The position numbers were made by a program, and so were the translations under genes. The notes below the pieces were generated by a model, which was not told the origin of the DNA, made no database searches, and saw nothing but the letters and a program-made list of their open reading frames with translations. A stretch of DNA of 64,000 nucleotides from Bacteroidales bacterium (lineage in GTDB: Bacteria; Bacteroidota; Bacteroidia; Bacteroidales; UBA932), in contig JAGBAO010000012.1 of the NCBI GenBank assembly GCA_017938925.1, positions 84,134 through 148,133 on the forward strand, written 5' to 3'. This document shows, piece by piece, positions 17,278 to 25,817 of the stretch (the stretch's first letter is position 1; the number at the start of each line of letters is the position of its first letter).

Positions 17278-18789
17278 ATGAAGAAACTGAGGGTTCCAAA
17301 CACATACGTAATAATTTTCTGTGCGATTCTGCTGGCGGCTCTGGCTACATGGCTGGTGCCGGGTGGGGTTCCGCAGACGTGGCAGGTGTTTTCTGCCGTT
17401 TATGAAGGCTTCAGCCAGCAGGCGGACATTATTGCTTTCGTCCTTATTGTCGGAGGTGCCTTCTGGGTGGTTAACAGCACCAAGGCTGTGGATGAGGGAG
17501 TCGCAAAGTTCATCGGGGCTGTAAGACGTCTGGAAAGGTTCTCGTTTGTCAGGAAGGCTGGTGCTGGGAATATAGTCATTGTCCTTGTGATGCTGCTTTT
17601 CGGCCTTTTCGGGGCCGTTTTCGGCATGAGTGAGGAGACGATAGTCTTTGTTGCGGTGGTGATTCCTTTGGCCAGATCTCTTGGATACGACGAGTTCATT
17701 GCAGTGTTCATGGTCTATGTCGCTGCCCATGTGGGTTTTGCCGGTGCAATGCTCAATCCGTTCACCATCGGCATCGCTCAGGAGATGGCTGGACTGCCTC
17801 TTTTCTCCGGAATCGAATACAGGACTTTGTGCTGGTGCGTTCTCATGACTGTCGCCATAGTTTTCGTGCTTTATCAGGCTGCCAGGACAAGAAAGAATCA
17901 TCTGCTACTCCAGACAGATCAGCAAGTACAGGAAAGGGCGGAGGCAGACATCACGGTGGAGCCTCAAAGCCGCTCGGGTGCCTGGTTATCCTTCGCCCTT
18001 ACCGTGGCTGCATTACTGCTCTTTACCGTTTTCTATGCCTCTGAGTGCGTTGTGAAGATCGGTGGCAGAGAATACTCTGTTCCATGGCTGTTGTGGCTCG
18101 CAACTGGTCTTTACCTGATTTTTTCCCTGATTTCTCTCAGAAGCTCAGTGAAGATGTATATCCTGAACATGCTCATGTTCACGATAGTCTTTCTTGTAAT
18201 CGGAGTGATGGGCTACGGATGGTATCTCCCTGAAATCTGTGCCCTGTTCATGGCATTGGCTGTCGCTGCAGGTATTTCAGCGGGATATTCTCCCGATAAT
18301 ATTGCCAAGGAGTTTGTCGCCGGTGCAAAGGATATCTTCTCTGCGGCCCTCGTGATAGGTTTTGCAGCAGGAATCATCGTGATTCTCAACAATGGTCAGG
18401 TGATTGACAAGATGCTCTCAGCAATGGCAGCCTCATTGGAGAAGAGCGGCAGGGTAGGGGCTCTGGCTTCCATGTATGGAATCCAGACCTTCATCAATCT
18501 GTTCATTCCTTCAGCATCGGCAAAAGCAGCCATAACAATGCCTGTCATGGCTCCGTTTTCGGACATGATAGAGGTTTCGCGTCAGGCGACAGTACTTGCC
18601 TTCCAGTTCGGAGACGGTTTCACGAATATGATCACTCCATGTTCCGGTGTCCTTATGGCTGTCCTTTCGGTGGCAAAGATCCCATACGGAAAATGGGTGG
18701 GAAGAGTCTGGAAGTTCATTCTGCTTCTGATCGCCCTAGGCTTCCTGCTTCTTCTTCCGACCCTGTTCCTGGATATACCGGGATTCTGA
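17278..18789 (+). CDS. YfcC family integral membrane carrier
   Basis: This 503-aa inner-membrane carrier belongs to the YfcC/ArgD-transporter group of the DcuC-like ion transporter superfamily. Roughly 12 hydrophobic helices are visible. Family stretches include TWLVPGG near residue 20, GAVFGMSEETIVFVAVVIPLA, AAHVGFAGAMLNPFTIGIAQ in the middle, and IPSASAKAAITMPVMAPFSD and FGDGFTNMITPCSGVLMAVL near the C-terminus. Relatives are annotated as basic amino acid antiporters or C4-dicarboxylate carriers; the substrate is not determined here. The start was set by the promoter. A strong terminator follows. Confidence 0.85.
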   Translation: MKKLRVPNTYVIIFCAILLAALATWLVPGGVPQTWQVFSAVYEGFSQQADIIAFVLIVGGAFWVVNSTKAVDEGVAKFIGAVRRLERFSFVRKAGAGNIVIVLVMLLFGLFGAVFGMSEETIVFVAVVIPLARSLGYDEFIAVFMVYVAAHVGFAGAMLNPFTIGIAQEMAGLPLFSGIEYRTLCWCVLMTVAIVFVLYQAARTRKNHLLLQTDQQVQERAEADITVEPQSRSGAWLSFALTVAALLLFTVFYASECVVKIGGREYSVPWLLWLATGLYLIFSLISLRSSVKMYILNMLMFTIVFLVIGVMGYGWYLPEICALFMALAVAAGISAGYSPDNIAKEFVAGAKDIFSAALVIGFAAGIIVILNNGQVIDKMLSAMAASLEKSGRVGALASMYGIQTFINLFIPSASAKAAITMPVMAPFSDMIEVSRQATVLAFQFGDGFTNMITPCSGVLMAVLSVAKIPYGKWVGRVWKFILLLIALGFLLLLPTLFLDIPGF

Positions 18790-18808
18790 TCCTTGGACAG
18801 TAATAATC

Positions 18809-18844
18809 AAAGGAGGGTTACCGTCACGGCAGCCCTCCTTTTTT
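18809..18844 (+). terminator. Terminator of the YfcC-type carrier gene
   Basis: AAAGGAGGG (18809-18817) pairs with CCCTCCTTT, and the stem runs into six T. The hairpin begins 19 nt after the stop codon. Confidence 0.92.
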
Positions 18845-18960
18845 GTACTTTAACTATAATTTCGGTCTAAATACACAAATAACAGAATTGTTATATCAGG
18901 TTCTGTTACCCTTTACTTTAACCTTATGACGCAAAGGTAAGGCATTGCCCGCTTTTGTGA

Positions 18961-19040
18961 AAATAATAGTGATTTCAGGGATAAAAATGTGATTATACCA
19001 TGTAATTTGTGACTAAAATCAATTATTTGTGACGAATAAA
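18961..19040 (+). promoter_or_regulatory. Four tandem 20-bp repeats, probable LytTR-regulator binding sites
   Basis: Consecutive 20-bp units start at 18961, 18981, 19001 and 19021. Each has an A/T-rich left half followed by a GTGA core, at 18969, 18989, 19009 and 19029. The third and fourth units share TTTGTGAC. The last unit overlaps the -33 TTTG of the downstream promoter. LytTR proteins bind direct repeats about two helical turns apart, so autoregulation is a reasonable inference. Confidence 0.7.
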
Positions 19041-19057
19041 ATTATTTTGTATTTTTG
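19026..19057 (+). promoter_or_regulatory. Promoter of the membrane LytTR regulator
   Basis: TTTG (19026-19029), 20 bp, TATTTTTG (19050-19057). The leader to the ATG at 19080 is short. The -33 box is inside the fourth 20-bp repeat. Confidence 0.85.
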
Positions 19058-19079
19058 TCACACCTAAATTGTGACTAAA

Positions 19080-19880
19080 ATGACTACCGTTCCAAGTGAA
19101 TTCAGACGCTTTGTGCCGCAGTTGCTGCATATGATCACTCTTCCTGTCTTCTTCTTCATCTTCATGCTGCTCTATCAGCCTATGGATGTCGTGAATGTCA
19201 TGGGAGATGAGTGGTTCGCAGTGCATCTGACCATCATTTCCTGCATTCTGCTGCTTTCTGTCATAGTGGTAAGGCTCTTGTATTATTTCATTCCTCTCCG
19301 GATTAACTACACTTTGTATGCTTGCTGGTGCCTGCTGGAAATGATATTTGCATCGTTTTTCGTGGCTTTATATCTGTGGCTGGCCCTCCATCGTGATATG
19401 CCTTATTTTGAAGTGGTCCAGATTTCCTTCCGCTTCCTGTTCTTTGCCATGATATTCCCGTACACCATATTGGCGTTGGGCATCAGGGTCTATGCATATC
19501 ACTCTAAGGGAGTTCTTCCGGATGATTCTCAGGTGCAGAGAATGCGGTTCTATGATGTCAATCATAATCTGAAGATAGTTCTGACGCCCGACTCAATCAT
19601 GTATATCGCTTCTGATGAGAACTATGTGAACATTTCATACGCTGAGAACGGCAAAGAAAGGATCTATACCCTGCGTAGTTCCATGAAGGCTATTGATGAA
19701 TTATGCCAGGAAAACGGTCTGGTCAGATGCCATCGTTCCTATTTCGTCAATCCTGCCTTTGTAAAGGTTCTGCGAAAGGATAAGGAGGGGGTCATATATG
19801 CAGAAATGGAGTCCAGGGATATGCCGCATATCCCGGTCTCCAAGAAATATTATGACCGTCTTGCCGAACTTTTATATTAG
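19080..19880 (+). CDS. Membrane-anchored LytTR-domain transcription regulator
   Basis: This 266-aa one-component regulator has four predicted membrane helices in residues of about 10-160 (MITLPVFFFIFMLLY, TIISCILLLSVIVVRLLYYF, CLLEMIFASFFVALYLWLAL, FLFFAMIFPYTILALGI). A LytTR DNA-binding domain fills the C-terminal 100 residues (SDENYVNISYAENGKERIYTLRSSM, then VRCHRSYFVNPAFV). There is no receiver domain and no histidine kinase beside it, so the membrane part is presumably the sensor. ATG 19080 is preferred; a GTG at 19071 would add three residues. The phased repeats upstream suggest autoregulation. The 3' end overlaps the deoxynucleoside kinase gene by 4 bp. Confidence 0.88.
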   Translation: MTTVPSEFRRFVPQLLHMITLPVFFFIFMLLYQPMDVVNVMGDEWFAVHLTIISCILLLSVIVVRLLYYFIPLRINYTLYACWCLLEMIFASFFVALYLWLALHRDMPYFEVVQISFRFLFFAMIFPYTILALGIRVYAYHSKGVLPDDSQVQRMRFYDVNHNLKIVLTPDSIMYIASDENYVNISYAENGKERIYTLRSSMKAIDELCQENGLVRCHRSYFVNPAFVKVLRKDKEGVIYAEMESRDMPHIPVSKKYYDRLAELLY

Positions 19881-20488
19881 AAGAGTCCGTACAGCTGTGC
19901 GTCGATCTTGTCCGTGATGTGTGAGAAGTCTTCGGGACGATGCTCATAATCGAGGTTGTCTGCCTCGATTATGAGAACTTTTCCCTTATAGTTTGCAATC
20001 CATTCCTCATATCTTTCGTTAAGATTGCTGAGGTATTCGATGCTTATGCTCTTTTCATAATCCCTTCCGCGTTTCTGGATCTGAGAAACGAGGGTGGGGA
20101 CAGACGTCTTGAGGTAGATGAGCAGATCCGGCTCATGGACCATGGACATCATGAGGTTGAAAAGCTGCATATAGGTGTCAAAATCACGGTCTGAGAGGTT
20201 TCCCATCGCCTTGTTGTTGGCTACGAAGATATGAACACCCTCCAGGATGGTCCTGTCCTGGACGATGACATCCTCTGACTTGGATATCTCCACCAGATCC
20301 TGAAAACGCTGTGCAAGGAAGTAGGTCTCCAGATTGTAAGACCATCTTTCTATATCCTTGTAGTAGTCTTCAAGATACGGATTATAGGTGACAGCCTCAT
20401 ATTTGGGTGTCCATCCGTAGTGCTCGGCGAGCATTCTTGTCAGTGTCGTTTTTCCGCAGCCTATGTTTCCGGCTATTCCTATATGCAT
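19877..20488 (-). CDS. Deoxynucleoside kinase
   Basis: This 203-aa cytoplasmic kinase phosphorylates deoxynucleosides for the salvage pathway. The P-loop is GNIGCGKTT at residues 7-15. The DRT motif follows in VIVQDRTILEG, and the lid region carries arginines (QIQKRGRDYE). Family relatives are deoxyadenosine/deoxyguanosine kinases; the exact base preference is not visible. It is the last gene of the leftward run and begins 19 nt past the glutamate dehydrogenase stop codon. Confidence 0.9.
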   Translation of the reverse strand: MHIGIAGNIGCGKTTLTRMLAEHYGWTPKYEAVTYNPYLEDYYKDIERWSYNLETYFLAQRFQDLVEISKSEDVIVQDRTILEGVHIFVANNKAMGNLSDRDFDTYMQLFNLMMSMVHEPDLLIYLKTSVPTLVSQIQKRGRDYEKSISIEYLSNLNERYEEWIANYKGKVLIIEADNLDYEHRPEDFSHITDKIDAQLYGLF

Positions 20489-20507
20489 AATTATCTGGGT
20501 TTAAAGT

Positions 20508-21863
20508 CTATACCAGTCCCTGGGCCATCATGGCCTCGGCAACCTTGATGAAGCCGGCTATGTTAGCTCCCTTCACATAGTTCACGTATCCGTCCTCCTC
20601 CGTTCCGTACTTGACACATGCCTCATGGATGTCTGACATGATCTGCCTCAGGTGCTGATCCACTTCCTCACGTGTCCAGCGGAGTCTCATGGAGTTCTGG
20701 GTCATCTCCAGTCCGGAAGTTGCCACACCACCTGCGTTTGACGCCTTTCCTGGGGAGTACAGAAGTTTCGCCTTCTGGAAGGTCTCGATCGCCTCAGGTG
20801 TGCAAGGCATGTTGGCACCTTCAGCCACGCACATGCAGCCGTTGGCTACCAGCATTGCCGCCTCTTCGCCATCTAGCTCGTTCTGAGTTGCACAAGGCAT
20901 TGCTATGTCGCACTTTACGCTCCATGGACGCTGGCCTTCGTGATATTCGGCAGAAGGGTATTTCTCGACATATTCCCTGATGCGTCCGCGGAAGACGTTC
21001 TTCAGCTCCATGATGTATGCAAGCTTATCTTCGTCGATTCCGTCAGCATCGTATATGTATCCGTTGGAATCAGACATCGTCACCACCTTTGCTCCGAGCT
21101 GGAGTGCCTTCTGTGCAGCAAACTGGGCCACATTTCCTGAGCCGGAGATAGCCACGGTCTTACCCTCGTATGACTCTCCCTTGGTTGCCAGCATGGCTGC
21201 TGCAAAATAGCAGGTGCCGTATCCGGTAGCCTCCGGACGCATAGGGCTTCCTCCGAATGTCTGTCCCTTTCCTGTCAGCACACCTGTGAATTCGTTGCTG
21301 AGCCTCTTGTACTGGCCGAACATATATCCTACTTCTCTTCCTCCCACTCCGATATCTCCTGCCGGAACGTCAGTGTCCGCTCCGATGTGCTTCTGAAGCT
21401 CTGTCATGAAACTCTGGCAGAATCTCATCACCTCGTTGTCCGACTTTCCCTTAGGGTTGAAGTCAGAGCCTCCCTTTGCTGAACCCATAGGAAGGGTAGT
21501 GAGGCTGTTCTTGAAGGTCTGCTCAAAGGCAAGGAACTTCATGATGCTGAGGTTCACGCTCGGATGGAAACGGATTCCTCCCTTATATGGACCGATCGCG
21601 CTGCTGCACTGAACACGGTATCCTCTGTTGATCTGGATCTCTCCCTCGTCATTCAGCCAAGGGACACGGAAAATGATCACTCTTTCCGGCTCCACGATCC
21701 TTTCCAGAATCTTCTGATCCATGAGGTACGGGTGCTCGACAATATACGGTGCCACACTCTCAAGCACTTCCTTTACTGCCTGATGAAACTCCTTTTCTCC
21801 CGGGTTTCTTGCAATGAGATCGGCCATGAAGCCGTCTACGTAATTCTTTGTGTACTGGTCCAT
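20508..21863 (-). CDS. gdhA: Glutamate dehydrogenase, hexameric type
   Basis: This 451-aa enzyme interconverts glutamate and 2-oxoglutarate plus ammonium. The catalytic lysine is K130 in LPMGSAKGGSDFNPKGKSD; the usual glycine run GGGKGG reads GSAKGG here. The GVGGREVGYMFGQYKRL block and the dinucleotide motif ISGSGNVAQFA follow. Length is typical of the small hexameric enzymes, and the NADP form is the most likely. It lies between an Omp85-like gene (30 nt upstream) and the deoxynucleoside kinase gene. Confidence 0.95.
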   Translation of the reverse strand: MDQYTKNYVDGFMADLIARNPGEKEFHQAVKEVLESVAPYIVEHPYLMDQKILERIVEPERVIIFRVPWLNDEGEIQINRGYRVQCSSAIGPYKGGIRFHPSVNLSIMKFLAFEQTFKNSLTTLPMGSAKGGSDFNPKGKSDNEVMRFCQSFMTELQKHIGADTDVPAGDIGVGGREVGYMFGQYKRLSNEFTGVLTGKGQTFGGSPMRPEATGYGTCYFAAAMLATKGESYEGKTVAISGSGNVAQFAAQKALQLGAKVVTMSDSNGYIYDADGIDEDKLAYIMELKNVFRGRIREYVEKYPSAEYHEGQRPWSVKCDIAMPCATQNELDGEEAAMLVANGCMCVAEGANMPCTPEAIETFQKAKLLYSPGKASNAGGVATSGLEMTQNSMRLRWTREEVDQHLRQIMSDIHEACVKYGTEEDGYVNYVKGANIAGFIKVAEAMMAQGLV

Positions 21864-21893
21864 ACTACTAACTGACTTATAGGGTTATTTTTT

Positions 21894-23396
21894 TTAGAAC
21901 AGGAAGCCGGTGTTGATGTAGAAGGCTCCGGTTCCGTCCTGCTTGTTGAAGCAGCGTGCATATTCGAATGCCACGATGAAGTTCTGGTTCATGATGAAGC
22001 GGAGTCCTGCACCTGCTGCACCGTGGAAGCCGTCCTTTCTGTCAAGCACGAATGTGTTGTACAGAGTCTCATACTTCACGAGGTCTGCAGCTCCGACTAC
22101 AGGATTTGCAGCAGAATTGACGATCTTCTGTTTTGCTGCATCTGTAAATGTCATGTCATATCCTCTGAATACATGTGCACCGTCGCAGAAAGCGCTGAGT
22201 GCGAATGCGATGTTCTGCTTCCAGAGCTTGAAGTCGATGAATCTCCAGCGGAACTCTGCATTGTAGAATCCCACATCCAGACCCTGTACTCTGTTGAGCA
22301 TCAGACCTCTGACTGTGCGGTATCCGCCGAAGCCGTCGTTGTCGGCCTTGATTCCCATATTGGTGTAGAAAGGCATAGAGTACCAAGGAGAATTCTTGCC
22401 GAATGTGCCCTGATATGCGATTCTGTATGCGAATGTGAGCTTGCCGTCCTTGATGATCGGAACGTAGTGACGGAAGGTTGCGCAGTACTTGTAGTGTCCG
22501 TGTGTGGTTCCCAGCCACTTCGGTGCAGCAATCACGTGAGCCTCGGCCCAGATTCCCTTGGTCGGGTTGTTCTCCACGTTACGGCTGTCATACATGAGTC
22601 CGACTCTGACTGATGAGGTCAGACCGCCGTCTGCTTCATTCTCAGGAATGATTCCCCAGGTCTTGTAGAGTTCGAAGAGGGAAGTGCCTCCGAGGACTTC
22701 GTATCCGTTAGGAGTGTAGTCCTGAGCCTTTGTCCATGAGAAGTTGTAGCCGGCTTCCCAGTAGAAGTTCTTGAGGATCTGGCCTGTGAAATCCACCTTA
22801 GCCTTGATCAGGTCTCGACCGAAACGGTAGAATCCCTTTGGATACTTACCTTTTGCTTCAAGTTTCTCACCAGCCTTGTCAGGGAGGTAGTTTGACCATC
22901 CGTCCTCAAACATCTGCTTGCTGGTGATGTAGTTGCTCTGGTATCCGTTGAATCCGTAGAAATCAAGTGCAGCATCCTTGTAATATCCTGTGCAGATGGA
23001 CATTCTGACTCCAGGGATAAGGGTCTTGTTGTCGTAGTTGACAATGAACTTGTAGCTGTTGATCGCGCTTTCCTTGGTGTAGGCAGATGCCTCGAAATAC
23101 CACTGTGAGTTAGGGTTAGGGTAGTTCTTTCCGTCTCCGAAGTCATAGAGGTTCAGCAGGGCTCCGAACTGGAATCCGCGGTCCGCGTCAAATGCGACCA
23201 CTGGGAGCGGACCGAGATTGATGCCGGTCTTGATGATGTCTCCGTTCTCGTTATATTTTACTTCCTTCTTTTTCTTCGGGGTCTTTTCAGCCTTTGCCTC
23301 GATGGCAGCGTTGTCGGCGTTGGTTTCAATGCTTTCAGCCTGTGCCGTTGTGCAGAGCATCATGGCAGCAAGTGCTGTAATGAATGTTCTTTTCAT
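21894..23396 (-). CDS. Omp85/BamA-like outer membrane beta-barrel protein
   Basis: This 500-aa protein has signal peptide MKRTFITALAAMMLCTTAQA, then a Lys-rich linker (KAEKTPKKKKEVKYN) and a barrel. The GGYRTVRGLMLNRVQG segment resembles the VRGF/Y loop motif of Omp85 barrels. The protein ends in aromatic strands (FIVAFEYARCFN, FYINTGFLF) with a terminal Phe. No POTRA domains fit in the short N-terminal part, so this is a barrel-only relative rather than BamA itself. It starts 1 nt after the acyltransferase stop, so the two are coupled and may act together on lipids or the outer membrane. Confidence 0.8.
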   Translation of the reverse strand: MKRTFITALAAMMLCTTAQAESIETNADNAAIEAKAEKTPKKKKEVKYNENGDIIKTGINLGPLPVVAFDADRGFQFGALLNLYDFGDGKNYPNPNSQWYFEASAYTKESAINSYKFIVNYDNKTLIPGVRMSICTGYYKDAALDFYGFNGYQSNYITSKQMFEDGWSNYLPDKAGEKLEAKGKYPKGFYRFGRDLIKAKVDFTGQILKNFYWEAGYNFSWTKAQDYTPNGYEVLGGTSLFELYKTWGIIPENEADGGLTSSVRVGLMYDSRNVENNPTKGIWAEAHVIAAPKWLGTTHGHYKYCATFRHYVPIIKDGKLTFAYRIAYQGTFGKNSPWYSMPFYTNMGIKADNDGFGGYRTVRGLMLNRVQGLDVGFYNAEFRWRFIDFKLWKQNIAFALSAFCDGAHVFRGYDMTFTDAAKQKIVNSAANPVVGAADLVKYETLYNTFVLDRKDGFHGAAGAGLRFIMNQNFIVAFEYARCFNKQDGTGAFYINTGFLF

Positions 23397-23397
23397 G

Positions 23398-24690
23398 TTA
23401 TTTCAGTTTAGATTTTAGTTTTTCAGCTTTGGCTCTGAGTGAAGCAGAGGATTTCTTCATAAGTTTCAGATCAGAGATATACTTCCTCATAAACTCCTTG
23501 TAATCATAGAAGTATGAGTATGTCGGGATGAGAAGGGCAAGGAATCCGAGTGCCCATTGCCATGGAAGCAGGCAGAATGCCAGCGCAGTCCATATAAGTC
23601 CGAAGATTATGCTTCCTGCCAGTTTCACTCCGAAGACTGCCGTGTTTCTGAATGCTTTGTCCTTGATCATGGTCTTGAGAATCTCGGCAAGTCCCCACAT
23701 CGGAAGTCCGAATACTGCCGAGAATATGAAATATGGCAGTCCGACAAGTGCAGCAAAGCCTTTCCCAAGCGCACTGAGGACGGGATTGTGCTTACGGAAT
23801 GAATATATGGAAATGCCTTTTGAACGGCGTTCCTTCTCAAATCCAGCGACTTCTGCAAGGAGTTCCTGCATCTCTTCCGGCCTTTCTTCGCACGCCTTTT
23901 CAATTTCTGCCACGATCCGGCGGTTGTTCAGCATCCTCTCGTGAAGGCTGCCCTTGAAACCGAGGGCAAGGAGTTTTGTAAGTTCCCATTTTGCCGCATA
24001 GTCCTCGTCATCCTTGATATATGTAATGAGGCCTGACATCCTTGCAGCCAGTTCCTTTCTGAGGGGTTCGATCAGCTGAGCCTCATTCTCCACTTCATGG
24101 GTCCTTACGAATTCCGTCACGTTTATCGGCTCTCCGAAGGTCACGAGGGAAGTGCTCCTGTAGCGGAAATAGTCTCCATACTCGATTCCTGCGGGTACTA
24201 TATATATAGGTATCCTGTCACCGAATTTTGCATTGGCTGCAAGTGCCGCCCTGAATGTGCCCTTGGCTAATGCCTGAAGCGAGTGCATAGGCCTGTGGCG
24301 TCCTTCCGGATACATGCAGAATCTGACCTGATTCTCCAGAGTCGCAACAATCGTCTCCTGGGTCTCGTGGTTCTTGAGCACGTTCCTAAGTCCGTCCCTC
24401 TGGCGTACCATCGGAAGGATTCTAAGGAAATACATGATTCTGGCAATCAGCGGCCTGTTGAACATGTCCGCTCTGGCTCCAAAGACCGTCGGGCTGCTGA
24501 AGGCGCGTAGCATGACAAGGGCATCCATCAGCGTGTTGCAGTGGTTCGGAGTGATCAGTATGGCTCCGTCACTCGGGATGTTCTCCTTGCCCCATACCTC
24601 CACCTTCCGATAGCTGTTCTTCAGATTGCTGTCAACGATGGGTTTGAGGAGGGTGTATGCAAGATCCTTGTCGTAAATGTTCTTTCTCAT
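23398..24690 (-). CDS. PlsC-type phospholipid acyltransferase
   Basis: This 430-aa membrane enzyme has the glycerolipid acyltransferase motif PNHCNTLMDALV near residue 50 and the second motif YPEGRHR. Two or three hydrophobic helices lie near residues 320-400 (FAALVGLPYFIFSAVFGLP, AGSIIFGLIWTALAFCLLP, ALGFLALLIPTYSY). It probably acylates lysophosphatidate or a related lipid. The start at 24690 is chosen because it falls 1 nt after the upstream stop codon; an in-frame ATG at 24741 would overlap that gene. Confidence 0.88.
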   Translation of the reverse strand: MRKNIYDKDLAYTLLKPIVDSNLKNSYRKVEVWGKENIPSDGAILITPNHCNTLMDALVMLRAFSSPTVFGARADMFNRPLIARIMYFLRILPMVRQRDGLRNVLKNHETQETIVATLENQVRFCMYPEGRHRPMHSLQALAKGTFRAALAANAKFGDRIPIYIVPAGIEYGDYFRYRSTSLVTFGEPINVTEFVRTHEVENEAQLIEPLRKELAARMSGLITYIKDDEDYAAKWELTKLLALGFKGSLHERMLNNRRIVAEIEKACEERPEEMQELLAEVAGFEKERRSKGISIYSFRKHNPVLSALGKGFAALVGLPYFIFSAVFGLPMWGLAEILKTMIKDKAFRNTAVFGVKLAGSIIFGLIWTALAFCLLPWQWALGFLALLIPTYSYFYDYKEFMRKYISDLKLMKKSSASLRAKAEKLKSKLK

Positions 24691-24691
24691 T

Positions 24692-25657
24692 CTAGTCTTC
24701 GTTTGCTTCCTTTCTTCCGCGGATTCTCCACGCATATGCAAGGGTGAGACCGGAAATTATGTGCCAGACTCCCCACCATGCAGTGATGACTACCATTCCT
24801 CCGTTGTTCGCCCATATCACAGGGTCGAAGATTGCTGTGTTGAACAGGAGGACAAGTCCGAGGCCTGAGTTCTGGATTCCTGTCTCGATGGTGATGGTAC
24901 GGCGGTCTTTATACGGAACCTTGAAGAGTGTTCCGGTGCCGAATCCGATTCCCAGCGCGAGAAGATTATGAACGAGGACGATAAGGAATATATACCTGAT
25001 GCACTTCATGAATGCATCGATGTTGTTTCCGAATGTGAGCACCACCATGAGGATGAAGAATGCCACAGAGAGATACTGCATAGGTTTCTTGAGCTTCTGG
25101 GCCACCTTCGGCAGATACTGCGAACAGAGCATTCCGAGAACAAGAGGAATACCGAGCAGGATCACGATGGTCTTGAAGATCTCCCAGAACGGAATCTCAA
25201 GCTCCGGAAGCAGCATGCGTTTCTCTGCAAAGTTGAGATACATCCTGCCCCAGAAAGAGAAGTTCAGCGGGGTGGTGAAGATGCAGGCTGCCGTGTTGAA
25301 TGCGGTCAGAGAAACTGAAAGTTCTGCGTTACCTCTTGAAAGTGAGGTGATGAAGTTCGAGATGTTTCCTCCCGGACACGATGCCACCAGTATCATACCG
25401 AGGGCAATCATAGGAGATATCCAGTTCTTGAAGGTGATTGTCAGAAGGAATGTCAGAGCAGGAAGCAGAATCAGCTGACAGATGATTCCCAGTATGATCG
25501 ACTGAGGTTTCTTTACAATGTCTACAAAAGTCTTAGGCTTGATTCCGAGGGCTACTCCGAACATCACGAATGCGAGGACGATGTTGATTGCGTTCATTCC
25601 GGCCTCGTTCATGTTGACCTTGATCGCATCAAGATGCGCGATAACTTCTGGGCTCAT
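24692..25657 (-). CDS. Bile acid:sodium symporter (BASS) family protein
   Basis: This 321-aa inner-membrane transporter has about nine to ten helices. The first conserved motif is ASCPGGNISNFITSLS and the second is ETGIQNSGLGLVL; both contribute the sodium-site and substrate-site residues of the ASBT fold. BASS proteins carry bile acids in some organisms, but others move pantoate, pyruvate or thiazole compounds. It heads the leftward run. A palindrome GTAGATA-TTTT-TATCTAC lies 36 nt upstream of the ATG. Confidence 0.9.
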   Translation of the reverse strand: MSPEVIAHLDAIKVNMNEAGMNAINIVLAFVMFGVALGIKPKTFVDIVKKPQSIILGIICQLILLPALTFLLTITFKNWISPMIALGMILVASCPGGNISNFITSLSRGNAELSVSLTAFNTAACIFTTPLNFSFWGRMYLNFAEKRMLLPELEIPFWEIFKTIVILLGIPLVLGMLCSQYLPKVAQKLKKPMQYLSVAFFILMVVLTFGNNIDAFMKCIRYIFLIVLVHNLLALGIGFGTGTLFKVPYKDRRTITIETGIQNSGLGLVLLFNTAIFDPVIWANNGGMVVITAWWGVWHIISGLTLAYAWRIRGRKEANED

Positions 25658-25692
25658 GTTTAGTACGGTTTTATAGGTTTATCTCCGCTAAG

Positions 25693-25710
25693 GTAGATAT
25701 TTTTATCTAC
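25693..25710 (-). promoter_or_regulatory. Palindrome upstream of the BASS gene
   Basis: GTAGATA, TTTT, TATCTAC is a perfect 7-bp inverted repeat in the leader of the symporter gene. It could be a repressor operator or an RNA hairpin. A near-match -7 element (minus strand TTATTTTG) lies just upstream. Confidence 0.4.
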
Positions 25711-25767
25711 ACGGCAAAATAACGGCTTAATAACTTATGAACAGGTGGTGTTAATCAGAATTTTCAC

Positions 25768-25796
25768 TATATTTGAAGTCGCGTGTGCAGACACGC
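25768..25796 (+). promoter_or_regulatory. -7 box and 5' hairpin of the cytochrome c peroxidase gene
   Basis: TATATTTG (25768-25775) is followed by the inverted repeat GCGTGT-GCAG-ACACGC (25781-25796), which would sit at the first bases of the transcript. It may stabilise the mRNA or bind a regulator. Confidence 0.55.
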
Positions 25797-25817
25797 TGAT
25801 TTTAATGATTCGGTTTT

